64,000 nt of DNA from an uncultured Gammaproteobacteria bacterium (GTDB taxonomy: Bacteria > Pseudomonadota > Gammaproteobacteria > HK1): assembly GCA_958295835.1 (NCBI GenBank), contig OY282378.1, positions 1,815,001 through 1,879,000 on the forward strand, given 5' to 3'. Within the stretch, counting starts at the first letter, position 1; the number at the start of each line of letters is the position of its first letter. The notes beneath the pieces were generated by a model that was not told the origin of the DNA, did not search any database, and worked only from the letters and a program-made list of their open reading frames with translations. The translations under genes and the position numbers were made by a program. Positions 8,559 through 16,831 of this stretch are shown piece by piece.

Positions 8559-8660
8559 CCGTCCGTCGTGACGCCCCGGATATATGAGATTCGTGGGGGA
8601 ATTGCTCGCCATGTCGACCATCTCCGGCCATTCTCAACTCGCACTCGATTGGGGCGATTT

Positions 8661-8682
8661 TTTTGCGCAGACACGCGCAAAA
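8661..8682. repeat. Perfect 8-bp inverted repeat
   Basis: TTTTGCGC at 8661-8668 and GCGCAAAA at 8675-8682 enclose AGACAC. It lies between the DUF4864 gene and the DMT transporter. A T-run precedes rather than follows the stem on the plus strand, so it is a poor intrinsic terminator for the upstream gene; an operator is possible. Confidence 0.4.
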
Positions 8683-8792
8683 CGCTTTGTCGTCACCTCA
8701 GTTTTGCACCCCCTGTGTAGTGCCGTCACCGGAACGACCGCCGATGGCGGCGATAATGCCCTTCGGCGCCTTGCCGGCGAGGTCCTGCGGAA

Positions 8793-9737
8793 ATGGATCA
8801 TCGGATACTCGGGATTGTCTGCGTCGTCGGGGCGATCACCCTTTTCGTTCTGCAGGATGCGCTCATCAAGTGGTTGAGCGGAGACTATCCGCTACACGAG
8901 ATCGTCCTGGTGCGCGCCGCCAGCGCGATCGCCGTCACGCTCTTCTTGATGCGCCTCGAAGGTGGTGTCCACCTGTTGCGCACGCGCCGTCTCGGACTGC
9001 AGCTTGCGCGCTCCGGGCTGCTGGTCGTCGCCAACTGCGCGTTCTATCTGGCACTTGCAGCGATGACGATCGCCGAAGCCACCTCGATCTTCTTCGTCGC
9101 ACCGCTGCTGATCACTGTGCTCTCCGCACTCCTGTTGCGCGAGACGGTCGGCCCGCGTCGCTGGGTGGCGGTGTGCATCGGGCTCGCAGGGGTGATCGTG
9201 ATGCTGCGCCCCGGCGAGGGCGTCCTGCGGCTGGTCGCCCTGCTTCCGATCGTCGCCGCCGGGGCGTATGCGCTCATGCAGATCATCACCCGCCGCCTCG
9301 GCACGAGCGAACGGGCCTCCACCATCGCCTTCTACGCGCAAGCGGGCTTCATCGTCGCGAGCGTGGCCATCGGCCTCGTCGCCGGGGACGGACGCTTCGC
9401 GCCGGAAGACGATGCGAGCCTCGCCTTCCTGCTGCGCGCCTGGACGGTTCCCTCGACTCGGGACGCCGCGCTGTTCCTCGCCATCGGGGTGATCAACGGA
9501 GTCGGCGGCTACCTGATGTCGCAGGCATATCGCATCTCGCGGCCGTCGGCGATCGCACCTTTCGAGTACGTGGCGCTGCCGATGGCGGTGATGTGGGGCG
9601 TGGTGTTCTTCGGCAACTGGCCGGATCTGGTCACCTGCGCCGGAATGGCGTTGATCTGCGGCAGCGGCCTTTACGTGCTGCACCGCGAGACGGTCCTCGC
9701 ACGAGTACGCCGCACGGCGGATCGGAAGGCCGGCTGA
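8793..9737 (+). CDS. DMT-superfamily (EamA) transporter
   Basis: This 314-residue membrane protein has about ten hydrophobic helices in two EamA halves (residues ~5-140 and ~150-300). Typical text includes ATSIFFVAPLLITVLSALLL in the first half and PSAIAPFEYVALPMAVMWGV in the second. EamA proteins export or exchange metabolites across the inner membrane, and the substrate cannot be read from sequence. Length is normal and no lesion is visible. The preceding 234 bases hold the inverted repeat at 8661 and no gene. Confidence 0.88.
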   Translation: MDHRILGIVCVVGAITLFVLQDALIKWLSGDYPLHEIVLVRAASAIAVTLFLMRLEGGVHLLRTRRLGLQLARSGLLVVANCAFYLALAAMTIAEATSIFFVAPLLITVLSALLLRETVGPRRWVAVCIGLAGVIVMLRPGEGVLRLVALLPIVAAGAYALMQIITRRLGTSERASTIAFYAQAGFIVASVAIGLVAGDGRFAPEDDASLAFLLRAWTVPSTRDAALFLAIGVINGVGGYLMSQAYRISRPSAIAPFEYVALPMAVMWGVVFFGNWPDLVTCAGMALICGSGLYVLHRETVLARVRRTADRKAG

Positions 9738-9851
9738 GGCGGGGTGCGCGGCATTTCATTTCCTCATTGAAGCGCCCTCGAAACGATGCCGGGACCGCCG
9801 AACGACGGTCTCTTTCCGGCCCGGAGCCATCGCCACCGGAGAACCGCCGCC

Positions 9852-10025
9852 ATGTCTCCCGAGCTCATCGCCATCATCACCGCCGCAATCGCACTCGCCG
9901 CGGTCATCCTCCCCGGTCAACATGCGATGCGCCGCGACATTGCCGACCTTCGCGAGCACATGGCGCGGCTGGAAGGGTTGTTCGAGGGGTTCACGCGCCG
10001 CGAGATCGCGCCGCCGCCCGCGTAG
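9852..10025 (+). CDS. Small single-pass membrane protein with coiled-coil tail
   Basis: The 57-residue protein has one hydrophobic helix (IAIITAAIALAAVILPG) followed by a short heptad-like segment (MRRDIADLREHMARLEGLFE). It resembles small proteins encoded beside coiled-coil DUF1640-type genes, and three such units follow directly. Function is unknown. The start is the first ATG before the hydrophobic helix. Confidence 0.6.
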   Translation: MSPELIAIITAAIALAAVILPGQHAMRRDIADLREHMARLEGLFEGFTRREIAPPPA

Positions 10026-10044
10026 CCGTTCCACGGGGAACGCC

Positions 10045-10326
10045 ATGACCGCCGCCACCTTCGACACCTACACCGCCGCGAAGCGCCTTCGCGATGCCGG
10101 CTTTGACGAAAGCTAAACCGAAGCCGCCGTTACGATGGTGCGCGAAGCCGTCAGCGCCGACCGCGAGCAACTGGCGACGAAGGCGGACATCAAGGCCGAG
10201 ATCGCCGCCCTCGAAACCCGGCTCCGGGCCGACCTTCGCGCCGAGCTCGGGACCATCCGATGGTCAGTCGGCTTGATCGCAGCGTTCATGTTCGCCATCG
10301 GCCTTCGAGTGTTCGGGTTGATCTGA
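10045..10326 (+). pseudogene. DUF1640-like coiled-coil gene interrupted by one stop (tandem copy 1)
   Basis: The frame reads MTAATFDTYTAAKRLRDAGF then DES, meets TAA at 10114-10116, and continues unshifted through TEAAVTMVREAVSADREQLA and a predicted transmembrane helix (SVGLIAAFMFAIGLRVFGLI) to the end. The codon lost probably encoded Gln (CAA to TAA). It is the first of three tandem copies, the next beginning nine bases later. Family members are short proteins with an amphipathic head, coiled coil and C-terminal membrane anchor; their job in bacteria is not established. Confidence 0.75.
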
Positions 10327-10334
10327 CCCGCGCC

Positions 10335-10592
10335 ATGACCGCGAGCACCTTCGACACCCTCACCGCCGCCCGCGACCTCAAAGCGGCCGGCATCGAACCC
10401 GAGCACGCCGAAGGAATGCGCCGCGCCGCCACTGCCGACCGTGGCGAGTCCGCCACCAAGGCCGACCTCGATACCGCCGTCGCCACTTTGCGCACGGAGA
10501 TCGCCCAGATCGAAACCCGGTTGACGTGGAAGGCTCTCGGCATCGCCGGCCTTATCCTCGCCGCGGTCAAGCTCATCCCGCCCGCGTACTGA
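10335..10592 (+). CDS. DUF1640-like coiled-coil membrane-anchored protein (tandem copy 2)
   Basis: The 85-residue product starts MTASTFDTLTAARDLKAAGI, repeats the ATKADLDTAVATLRTEIAQI coiled-coil pattern and ends in a hydrophobic helix (ALGIAGLILAAVKLIP). It is intact, unlike the copies on either side, and diverged from copy 1 over most positions outside the head motif. It probably forms oligomers at the membrane, an inference from the coiled coil. Confidence 0.7.
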   Translation: MTASTFDTLTAARDLKAAGIEPEHAEGMRRAATADRGESATKADLDTAVATLRTEIAQIETRLTWKALGIAGLILAAVKLIPPAY

Positions 10593-10614
10593 TTCGGGGC
10601 CGCCGCGGTCCGGC

Positions 10615-10730
10615 ATCGAGCGCCGCCACGCGCAAGCCATCGCGAAGACCATCAACCACGGCGACGAACGCGCCGCCACGAAAGCCGACCTCAAGGCCGA
10701 CAACGCCAACCTCGGGGCTGCCTCGCTCGC
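10615..10730 (+). pseudogene. Remnant of a third DUF1640-like copy
   Basis: The frame reads IERRHAQAIAKTINHGDERA then ATKADLKADNANLG, matching the middle of the two preceding copies. It has neither a start nor the membrane anchor, because it runs into the orphan IS21-like repeats at 10751. Confidence 0.6.
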
Positions 10731-10750
10731 CGATTCCGAGGCAGTGCGTA

Positions 10751-10840
10751 TTCCGGTCCAAAGTGATCAGTGATTCCGGTGGAAAGTGATCACCGAATCC
10801 GGCGCAAAGTGATCAGCGATTCCGGTGGGAGCGTGATCAC
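10751..10840. repeat. Four ~22-bp direct repeats resembling an IS21-family end, no transposase nearby
   Basis: Four units of the form (t)tccggtnn-aaGTGATCAnngat are arranged head to tail (10751-10770, 10774-10792, 10797-10817, 10819-10840) and share AAAGTGATCA and TTCCGGTGG. Multiple terminal repeats ending in TGATCA-like text are typical of IS21 elements such as IS408/IS1162 relatives. No istA or istB is present, so this is an orphan end. The rest of 10841-11044 shows no gene. Confidence 0.55.
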
Positions 10841-11044
10841 TTTTGCGGGATGCACCGCACTGGTGCAAGGGGTCTGACCTGACTTTGACACTTGTCGATA
10901 CATCGTTGGGCGATTTCACAGGCGGCCTGCCCTGAAATCAAGCACCTATCGCACTGGATACTCGATATCGGTTGAAAATACATAGATACATGAAATTGCA
11001 TTCCGAGCTTATTTCAACCTGTTCAGGCAGGTACCATCGCATAC

Positions 11045-12731
11045 ATGTACCTGCGCCGGTCCAAGCAAACCCGCGCCGATGGCTCCACCTTGAGCCATCT
11101 CCAGATCGCCGAAAGCGTCTGGGACCCTGTCAAGAAACGCTCCCGTGTCCCTATCGTCTACAACTGCGGACGCAGCGATGACCCCAAGGTCGCCGAACGC
11201 CTGCATCGCCTCGCCCGCAGCATCCTCAAGCGCTGCTCGCCCGAAGCGGTCGTCGCTGAAGCCCCCTCCTGGCGCGTGCTCGATGCGTGGCCCTACGGGG
11301 ATATCCACGTCCTCGAACATCGATGGCGCCAAGTGGGGCTGCCGGAGCTCATCGGCGAACTCGCCGGTGCACGCAAGTTCGCAGTCGAGCGGGCGCTGTT
11401 TGCGATGGTGGCCAATCGGGCCTGCGCGCCGTCGTCGAAGCTGTACTGTCATGGGCAGTGGCTGGACGAAGACGTGCGCATCGAGGGGGGCGAGGGGTTG
11501 GAGTTGCACCACCTGTACCGCGCGATGGACTTTCTCGAAGCACACAAGGAGGCGCTTGGAGGACGGGCTGTACTTTCGTCTCGCCGACCTGCTCGCGCTC
11601 GATGTGGAGCGGGTGTTCTACGACACCACTTCCTTGCACTTCGAGGTCGATGAGGAGGACCGCGGGCAGGGGAGCGAGGAGTGGGTGTACGGCTCGCGTG
11701 CCGCGGGCGCGAAGCCCTATCGAGCGCTGCGCAAGCGGGGGAAGTCGAAGAACGCACGCGACGATGCGCCGCAGGTGGTGGTGGGACTTGCGGTGACCCG
11801 CGACGGCTTCCCAGTGCGCCACTGGGTGTTCCCCGGCAACACCGTGGACGTGACCACCGTCGCACAGGTCAAACGCGACTTGAGAGGCTGACGATTGAAT
11901 CGCTGTGTGTTCGTGGGCGATGCGGGGATGGTCAGCGCCGAGAATCTGCACACCCTGGCGCTCGGGGGCGGACGTGACATCGTGTGCATGCCGGTGCACC
12001 GTGGCGGTGAGGTGGACACCCAGGTGGTGAGCCGGCCCGGACGTGACCACCCGGTGACCGACACCCTTCAGGCCAAGGAGGTATGGGTCGGGGACGGACA
12101 GCGGCGCCAGCGCTACGTGGTGTGCCACACCCCCAAGGAGGCGGCCCGCCAGCGCACCCACCGCGCCCCGGTGCTCGAAGAGCTCGAAGGTGAGTTGGCC
12201 CCCCTGCGCGAGTCCCCGACCGGGACCCACAGCAAGCGGGTGTGTGCCTTGCGCGCCAGTCGCCGCTACGGGCGTTATGTGCGCCTGACCCGCACCGGGC
12301 ACGCGGTGATCGACGCCGGCGCGGTCAAGGCCGCCGAGCGCCTCGACGGGAAGTTCGTCGTGCACAGCAACGACGACAGCTTGAGCGCTGTGGATATGGC
12401 CTTGGGCTACAAACAGTTGCAGCGCGTCGAACAGGCATGGCGTGAACTCGAAAGTGGCCTGCGTCTGCGCCCGGTGTCCCACCGGGTGGCGCACCGCATC
12501 CACGCCCATATCGCGCTCTCGGTGATGAGGTGGTTGCTCGAACGCATGGCCGAGCAGGCGTGTGGGGACACGTGGCGCAATATCCGAGACGACCTGAAGC
12601 AGATTCAACTGGTGCAATTGTCAGGGCCGAACGGGAAGCTATGGCAGGTGACGGAGCCGCGCGAAGGTGCCCGTAAGCGTCTGAAAGCTCTCCGGATCAA
12701 GGCCCCACCGACTCTCCTGATGCTGGCCTGA
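11045..12731 (+). mobile_element. IS1634-family transposase, decayed
   Basis: The sequence encodes an IS1634/IS1549-type DDE transposase broken in two places. Residues from ATG 11045 (MYLRRSKQTRADGSTLSHLQ) run to a frameshift near 11560. The next frame carries VERVFYDTTSLHFEVDEED and ends at a TGA at 11889-11891 where relatives probably have Trp. The same frame resumes as RLNRCVFVGDAGMVSAENL and continues to 12731, including ALGYKQLQRVEQAWRELESG near the last catalytic Glu. No confident terminal inverted repeats were found by eye. It should be non-autonomous. Confidence 0.82.
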
Positions 12732-12735
12732 GCGC

Positions 12736-13008
12736 CTAGTGACATGGGGATGCGCGCGACAGATTGAAACACATCGGCTGGCTCGACAGCATGTTTCGCA
12801 GCAGTCGAAACGGCTCCACTACTCCGCGGCCTTCCTCAATCCGCCGCTTGGCCAGTGCAAAGATACCGGGGGTCAGGAAGTTGAGACCTGCATTTGCGGA
12901 TTCCCCGGTCAGCATGTTCCCGTAACAAGTCGTGGAGCTTTTCCAGGGGCCGGTCCCATAAGGTACTCGGAGCACCCGATCCCTGTACCAGCTCTGATGT
13001 AATCTCAT
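12736..13008 (-). pseudogene. PD-(D/E)XK-like nuclease gene, 5' fragment cut by IS1634
   Basis: From ATG 13008 the protein reads MRLHQSWYRDRVLRVPYGTG, GNMLTGESANAGLNFLT and FRLLRNMLSSQPMCFNL, which I recognise as the opening of a PGN_0703/PDDEXK_13-like putative restriction nuclease. Homology stops at about 12763, next to the end of the transposase. The remainder is not seen on the other side of the element. The ATG abuts the stop of the upstream minus-strand gene (13009), so the two formed an operon. The family call is from memory of the LSSQPMCFN motif. Confidence 0.5.
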
Positions 13009-14196
13009 TCACCTTGTGAAATCGTCGTCGTTCCCGTATTGCGGTCCGATTCCCACTTTGTCGTTTGGGTGTCCGGTGGGCATATGATCTTCCCCCGCTT
13101 GCAATCGGTTGTCGCGGCCGGCATGAGTCAGTATCGCGGAACGCAGGCCCCGGTTCAGCAGAACGAGGGCCGCAAGTCCCATCTGCACGACAGTCGCGAC
13201 GATCAGCTTGATCGCTGAGACAACGGCGTCGCTCAGACGGCGCGTAGCGCGTAATGCGCGGGATTTGCCAAGTACTTCAATGGCCGCACGCGCGCGTTGC
13301 CCTCCTGCTTCCACGAGACGTGCCAATCGGCCCGCTTCGGCCGGACTGTCGATGTGGCGCAGGAGATTGATCGTCCCGGCATACGATCCCGTTTCGTGAT
13401 GGATGCGGCCGAGATCGGCTACGGTTGTTCTGAACCGGGAAAGCGCTTCGTGGTTTCGCACCAGTTCGTCGATGCCGTTGCCCCGGACGAGCCAGGCGGG
13501 TACTTTCCCCCACTGGAAACCGAGCGCACGAAACTGCTTCAACAAGGCCGCCTGGAAGCTCTTCGTCAGGTTGCCCGTGCGCCGGGCGACTCGCAACGCC
13601 GATGCTCCTGCCTTGACCGTCAAACTGCCGCCACCGGTGAAGACTGCGGCGCCGGTCGCTCCAAGCCCCACTACGGCAAGGCCGACTTCCAGGTTATCAA
13701 CCGGATCTCTGGTCGCCCATGCCTGAAAGTTTCGCCGGAGCGCGTTGACGTCTCCAACCGGAGTCAGCTCCAGCGGAAGATTGCAGGCCGCCAGCGTGCT
13801 GGGGTCGGGGCAGTCGGCGACGTCCAAGGCGCACCGCAGGCAGCGTTCCGTGCGGCGTAGCATCCTGGTATCCGACTCACGAGCCGAGTCCATCCTCGCT
13901 GCTAATGCCGGATCGGGCGAAACTTTCTCCTTCCTCGCAATTTCCTGTATCAGATCAATCCTGGACCAGTCTCGTGGCTCCTCCGCGAGAGCGGCTTCGA
14001 GTCGGGTATCGATCCAATCTTGATCCACTTCCGTCGCGATCATCCGGTCGATCCGCAGGGCGAGCGCTTCGGTCTCCCGTTCCACCCACGGCGCGGCGAA
14101 GGGATTACGGACAAGCGAAACGCCCAACATCAGGATCGTCGCCAACGTACTGATGCTCAGTAACACGGCCAACCCTTGTGCGATCCGTCTTTTCAT
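13009..14196 (-). CDS. Uncharacterised membrane protein
   Basis: The 395-residue protein has an N-terminal hydrophobic helix (GLAVLLSISTLATILMLGVS), a long soluble region with CLRCALDVADCPDPSTLAAC, a Gly-rich hydrophobic stretch (VGLAVVGLGATGAAVFTGGG), a helical region, and a C-terminal hydrophobic helix (LIVATVVQMGLAALVLLNRG). I do not recognise a family. The cysteine-containing segment could be extracytoplasmic. ATG 14196 (MKRRIAQG) was chosen over 14211 because it directly precedes the signal-anchor-like helix. It is immediately followed by the truncated nuclease gene. Confidence 0.6.
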   Translation of the reverse strand: MKRRIAQGLAVLLSISTLATILMLGVSLVRNPFAAPWVERETEALALRIDRMIATEVDQDWIDTRLEAALAEEPRDWSRIDLIQEIARKEKVSPDPALAARMDSARESDTRMLRRTERCLRCALDVADCPDPSTLAACNLPLELTPVGDVNALRRNFQAWATRDPVDNLEVGLAVVGLGATGAAVFTGGGSLTVKAGASALRVARRTGNLTKSFQAALLKQFRALGFQWGKVPAWLVRGNGIDELVRNHEALSRFRTTVADLGRIHHETGSYAGTINLLRHIDSPAEAGRLARLVEAGGQRARAAIEVLGKSRALRATRRLSDAVVSAIKLIVATVVQMGLAALVLLNRGLRSAILTHAGRDNRLQAGEDHMPTGHPNDKVGIGPQYGNDDDFTR

Positions 14197-14327
14197 CCCG
14201 CCAGTCACCACCTGCCGCGACCTCCCTTGCTCCCGATGCGAAGCTCACCGAGCCTGACGAGGACATGTATCGGGAACGAAGGAACATCACGGTTGTCCGC
14301 GCGCCGGCGTGCCAGCATACTCGCCGG

Positions 14328-14576
14328 ATGCTACGTGATACCGACCCCCGCGCAGCCGCGACCTACCACCGCCTGATCGGCACGATGCCCCCGGCCGAAC
14401 GCTTGGCGCAGGCCGCACGGCTGTCCCTGGGAGTGCGCGCCCTTGCGCAGGCCGGATTGCGGCGGCGCCATCCGAAGGCGGGCGAAGAGGAGCTCCGTTG
14501 GAGGTTCGTAGCCTTGTGCTACGGACGGGAACTTGCCGAGCGTGCGTTCGGCCCCTGTCCCGGAGCGTCCGGCTGA
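14328..14576 (+). CDS. Small conserved helical protein, partner of the nucleotidyltransferase
   Basis: The 82-residue product reads MLRDTDPRAAATYHRLIGTM and continues with PPAERLAQAARLSLGVRALAQ and a WRFVALCYGRELAERAFG tail. Proteins of this shape are often encoded just before a minimal nucleotidyltransferase, and here the two genes overlap by up to 79 bases. An antitoxin-like role is inferred from context only. Confidence 0.6.
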   Translation: MLRDTDPRAAATYHRLIGTMPPAERLAQAARLSLGVRALAQAGLRRRHPKAGEEELRWRFVALCYGRELAERAFGPCPGASG

Positions 14577-15151
14577 GCACGCCCGACCTCCTCGCCGTTG
14601 CGGCCGCGGTAGCGCGCGCCTTCGAGCATGCGGGCATCGAGTACTTCCTCGGCGGCTCGCTCGCCAGCTCCTATCAGGGCGAACCGCGCGCCACCAACGA
14701 CATCGACTTCGTGGTCGCGATGGCGGAGCCGGACGTGACCCCGCTCGCCGAAGCGCTGGGCGAGGATTTCCTCGTGGATGAACCGTCCCTGCGCCAGGCG
14801 GTGCGTGAACGGCGTAGCTGGAACCTCATTCATCTCCCGACGTTCACCAAGGTGGACCTCATCATGCAGGGCACCGGCGCGTACGACGCGAACGAGTTCG
14901 AGCGGCGCGAGAGAGTCGAGGTTCGGCAGGGCGAACTGCTGTTTCTGAAGCGCCCGGAGGATACCGTGCTCAGGAAGCTGCTCTGGTACCGGGAAGGAGG
15001 TGGGGTCTCCGATCGTCAATGGCGCGACGTGATCGGCGTGCTGCGCCACTCCGCCATGTTGCTCGATTCCAGTTACCTCGACCACTGGGCGCGGGGATTG
15101 GCGCTCGATGACTTGCTCGGCAGGGCCCGGCGCGAAGCGGCCGAACCATGA
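14498..15151 (+). CDS. Minimal nucleotidyltransferase (DUF6036/AbiEii-like)
   Basis: The protein carries the nucleotidyltransferase signature GGSLASSYQGEPRATNDIDF, with the GS and D-x-D of the catalytic site, followed by a helical C-terminal domain (LLFLKRPEDTVLRKLLWYRE, RQWRDVIGVLR). Such enzymes occur as toxins or effectors in AbiEii-like and MNT-type systems, transferring nucleotides to RNA or protein partners. The start is uncertain: TTG 14498 and GTG 14516 are the only in-frame options before the conserved STPDLLAVAAAV. The overlapping upstream gene at 14328 is the likely partner. Confidence 0.8.
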   Translation: MEVRSLVLRTGTCRACVRPLSRSVRLSTPDLLAVAAAVARAFEHAGIEYFLGGSLASSYQGEPRATNDIDFVVAMAEPDVTPLAEALGEDFLVDEPSLRQAVRERRSWNLIHLPTFTKVDLIMQGTGAYDANEFERRERVEVRQGELLFLKRPEDTVLRKLLWYREGGGVSDRQWRDVIGVLRHSAMLLDSSYLDHWARGLALDDLLGRARREAAEP

Positions 15152-15379
15152 CCGAAGCCGACTGCCGGAGCCTCGATTGCCGGCGGTTCGTGCCGTAATA
15201 CCCTGATGCGCTTCGCGCTCAGAGCTGGCCGCTGGCGCCGCTCGCGAAGGCGTCGAGATCATCTGATCGGCCCGGACATATCGGAGGTGCGCACGGAGAT
15301 CGCCTCCAAGGTGCGGTGGGACGTGGAGGACAGCCCCGGCTGGCCGTATGTCCACTTCAAACAGCCAAGGAAAACCCCC

Positions 15380-15595
15380 ATAAAGTACACGGTGATTGTG
15401 GAGAAGGGCGAGTCGAGCTACGGGGCGTTCGTTCCCGACCTGCCCGGCTGCATCGCGGTTGGCGAGGATCGGGAACAGACGTTGCGCTTGATCGAGGAAG
15501 CGGTTGCGTTCCATGTCGAAGGGCTGCGAGCGGAGGGATTGCCGGTGTCGCCGCCGCAGTGCGACATCGCGTAAGTGGAAGTGGATGCCGCGTGA
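15380..15595 (+). pseudogene. HicB-like antitoxin with lost start and early stop
   Basis: The frame reads KYTVIVEKGESSYGAFVPDL, PGCIAVGEDREQTLRLIEEA and VAFHVEGLRAEGLPVSPP, a classic HicB partial RNase-H-like domain. Two lesions are visible. The expected ATG is ATA at 15380-15382, and TAA at 15572-15574 cuts off a conserved last stretch (VEVDAA, TGA at 15593). Upstream text in the same frame (PGWPYVHFKQPRKTP) resembles the end of HicA, so the toxin may have been deleted down to a fragment fused to HicB. Use of a distant ATG at 15206 would still give an open frame. Confidence 0.65.
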
Positions 15596-15682
15596 CGGCG
15601 GCGCAGGTTCCTGGCTGCGCCGACTCTCCCGAGGACATGCCCCGCTGTCGGTGCCGGGAGAAAGTGCAGTGAGAGCGCCGGA

Positions 15683-16831
15683 CTATAGCGGCCGCGGCGG
15701 CGGGCGCCCGAGTCGTTCGGCGAGCGCGCGGAGCGCCGGCGCGATGCCGGGGAACAACTCGACCCCGTCGCACAACGCCACGGCCTTGCGTTCAAGTGCG
15801 AGCTGGCCCGGTAGCCGTACCCCGCGGGGAGCACTCGCCGGCACGCTTGCGAGGCAGGCTCCGGCGAGCCAGTCCACCTGGCGGGCAAAGGCATCGGCCC
15901 CGGCGAACGCCGGGGGAGCGAAGGCGAGGACGAGCACGTTCGCGCCCCATCCGCTCGGCTCGTCGGCGCGGCCGAAACCGGCGAGCCCCTGGGTGAGCGC
16001 CTCCACGAGCAACCCCAGCGCGAAGCCCTTGTGTCCGTGGTCCAGCCCTCCGAGAGGGAGGAGCGCGCCGCCTCGATCGAGGACCGCGGGGTCGTCGCTC
16101 GCATCGCCTCGGGCGTCGATGAGCCAGCGCCCGGGAAGCCGCTCCCCGCGGGCACGGGCGCGGGCGCTCATACCCGCGGTGGTGATCGACATGCTCAGAT
16201 CGAGCAGGATCGGATCGCCGCCGCGCGGGATCCCGGCCGCGATCGGATTGGGGGTCAGCACCGCGCTCGTGCCGCCGAACGGCGCGACGAGCGCATCGCC
16301 CGGGTCCGAGCACAGCACCAGCACGAGATGGCCCCGGCGCGCCGGGGATTCGAGGAACGACGCGAGGCATCCGATGTGGTGGCTGCGGCGGATCGCCACC
16401 GCCCCCAACCCGAACGTGTCCGCCCGCTCGCAGGCTTCACTGACCGCCCGTGCGGTGATCCATATCCCGGGAAGACGCCGCGCGTCCCAGCATGCCGACG
16501 CACCGCGCGCTGCGAGGATCTCGGGCTCGCCGTCCACCACCATCTCGCCGGACTCGATCTCGGCGACGTAGTCCGCGAGCAGCCCAAGTCCGTGGGTGGT
16601 GTGCCCGTAGAGGTCGGCCTCCACGAGCCCCTCCGCGATCACCGCCGCCTTGTCCTCCGGCATGCCCGCGGCGGCGAGTGCATCGGCGGCGAACGCGCGA
16701 AGGCCGTCCGCGTCGAACCGCTCGGGAGCCGGGGTGGCTGGAGGAGGCGGAGTGTGTGTGGTGTGCGGGCCGCCCGGGCCGAGCCGCTCGGGCCTCGGCA
16801 CGCCGGTGGATCGAGGTGTGTGGTCCGCCAT
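15683..16831 (-). CDS. Ldh-family (malate/L-lactate/ureidoglycolate-type) NAD(P)-dependent dehydrogenase
   Basis: The 382-residue protein matches the LDH2/MDH2 fold: FAADALAAAGMPEDKAAVIA, the active-site stretch LYGHTTHGLGLL, RRSHHIGCLASF, and the cofactor part TPNPIAAGIPRGGDPILLDL then GHKGFALGLLVEALTQ. These soluble enzymes oxidise 2-hydroxy acids. The first ~40 residues are Pro/Thr-rich and look appended. Its ATG overlaps the stop of the ABC permease gene (TGATG at 16833-16829), so it is translationally coupled to the transporter, suggesting it oxidises the imported hydroxy acid. Confidence 0.88.
   Translation of the reverse strand: MADHTPRSTGVPRPERLGPGGPHTTHTPPPPATPAPERFDADGLRAFAADALAAAGMPEDKAAVIAEGLVEADLYGHTTHGLGLLADYVAEIESGEMVVDGEPEILAARGASACWDARRLPGIWITARAVSEACERADTFGLGAVAIRRSHHIGCLASFLESPARRGHLVLVLCSDPGDALVAPFGGTSAVLTPNPIAAGIPRGGDPILLDLSMSITTAGMSARARARGERLPGRWLIDARGDASDDPAVLDRGGALLPLGGLDHGHKGFALGLLVEALTQGLAGFGRADEPSGWGANVLVLAFAPPAFAGADAFARQVDWLAGACLASVPASAPRGVRLPGQLALERKAVALCDGVELFPGIAPALRALAERLGRPPPRPL

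Noticed and set aside
8661..8682. Intrinsic terminator of the DUF4864 gene
   Set aside because: The hairpin is preceded, not followed, by a T-run on the plus strand, and the minus strand has A residues after it.
11889..11891. TGA read as tryptophan or selenocysteine in the transposase
   Set aside because: The transposase also has a frameshift, so decay is the simpler reading; no other gene in the window uses in-frame TGA, and no SECIS-like hairpin was evident.
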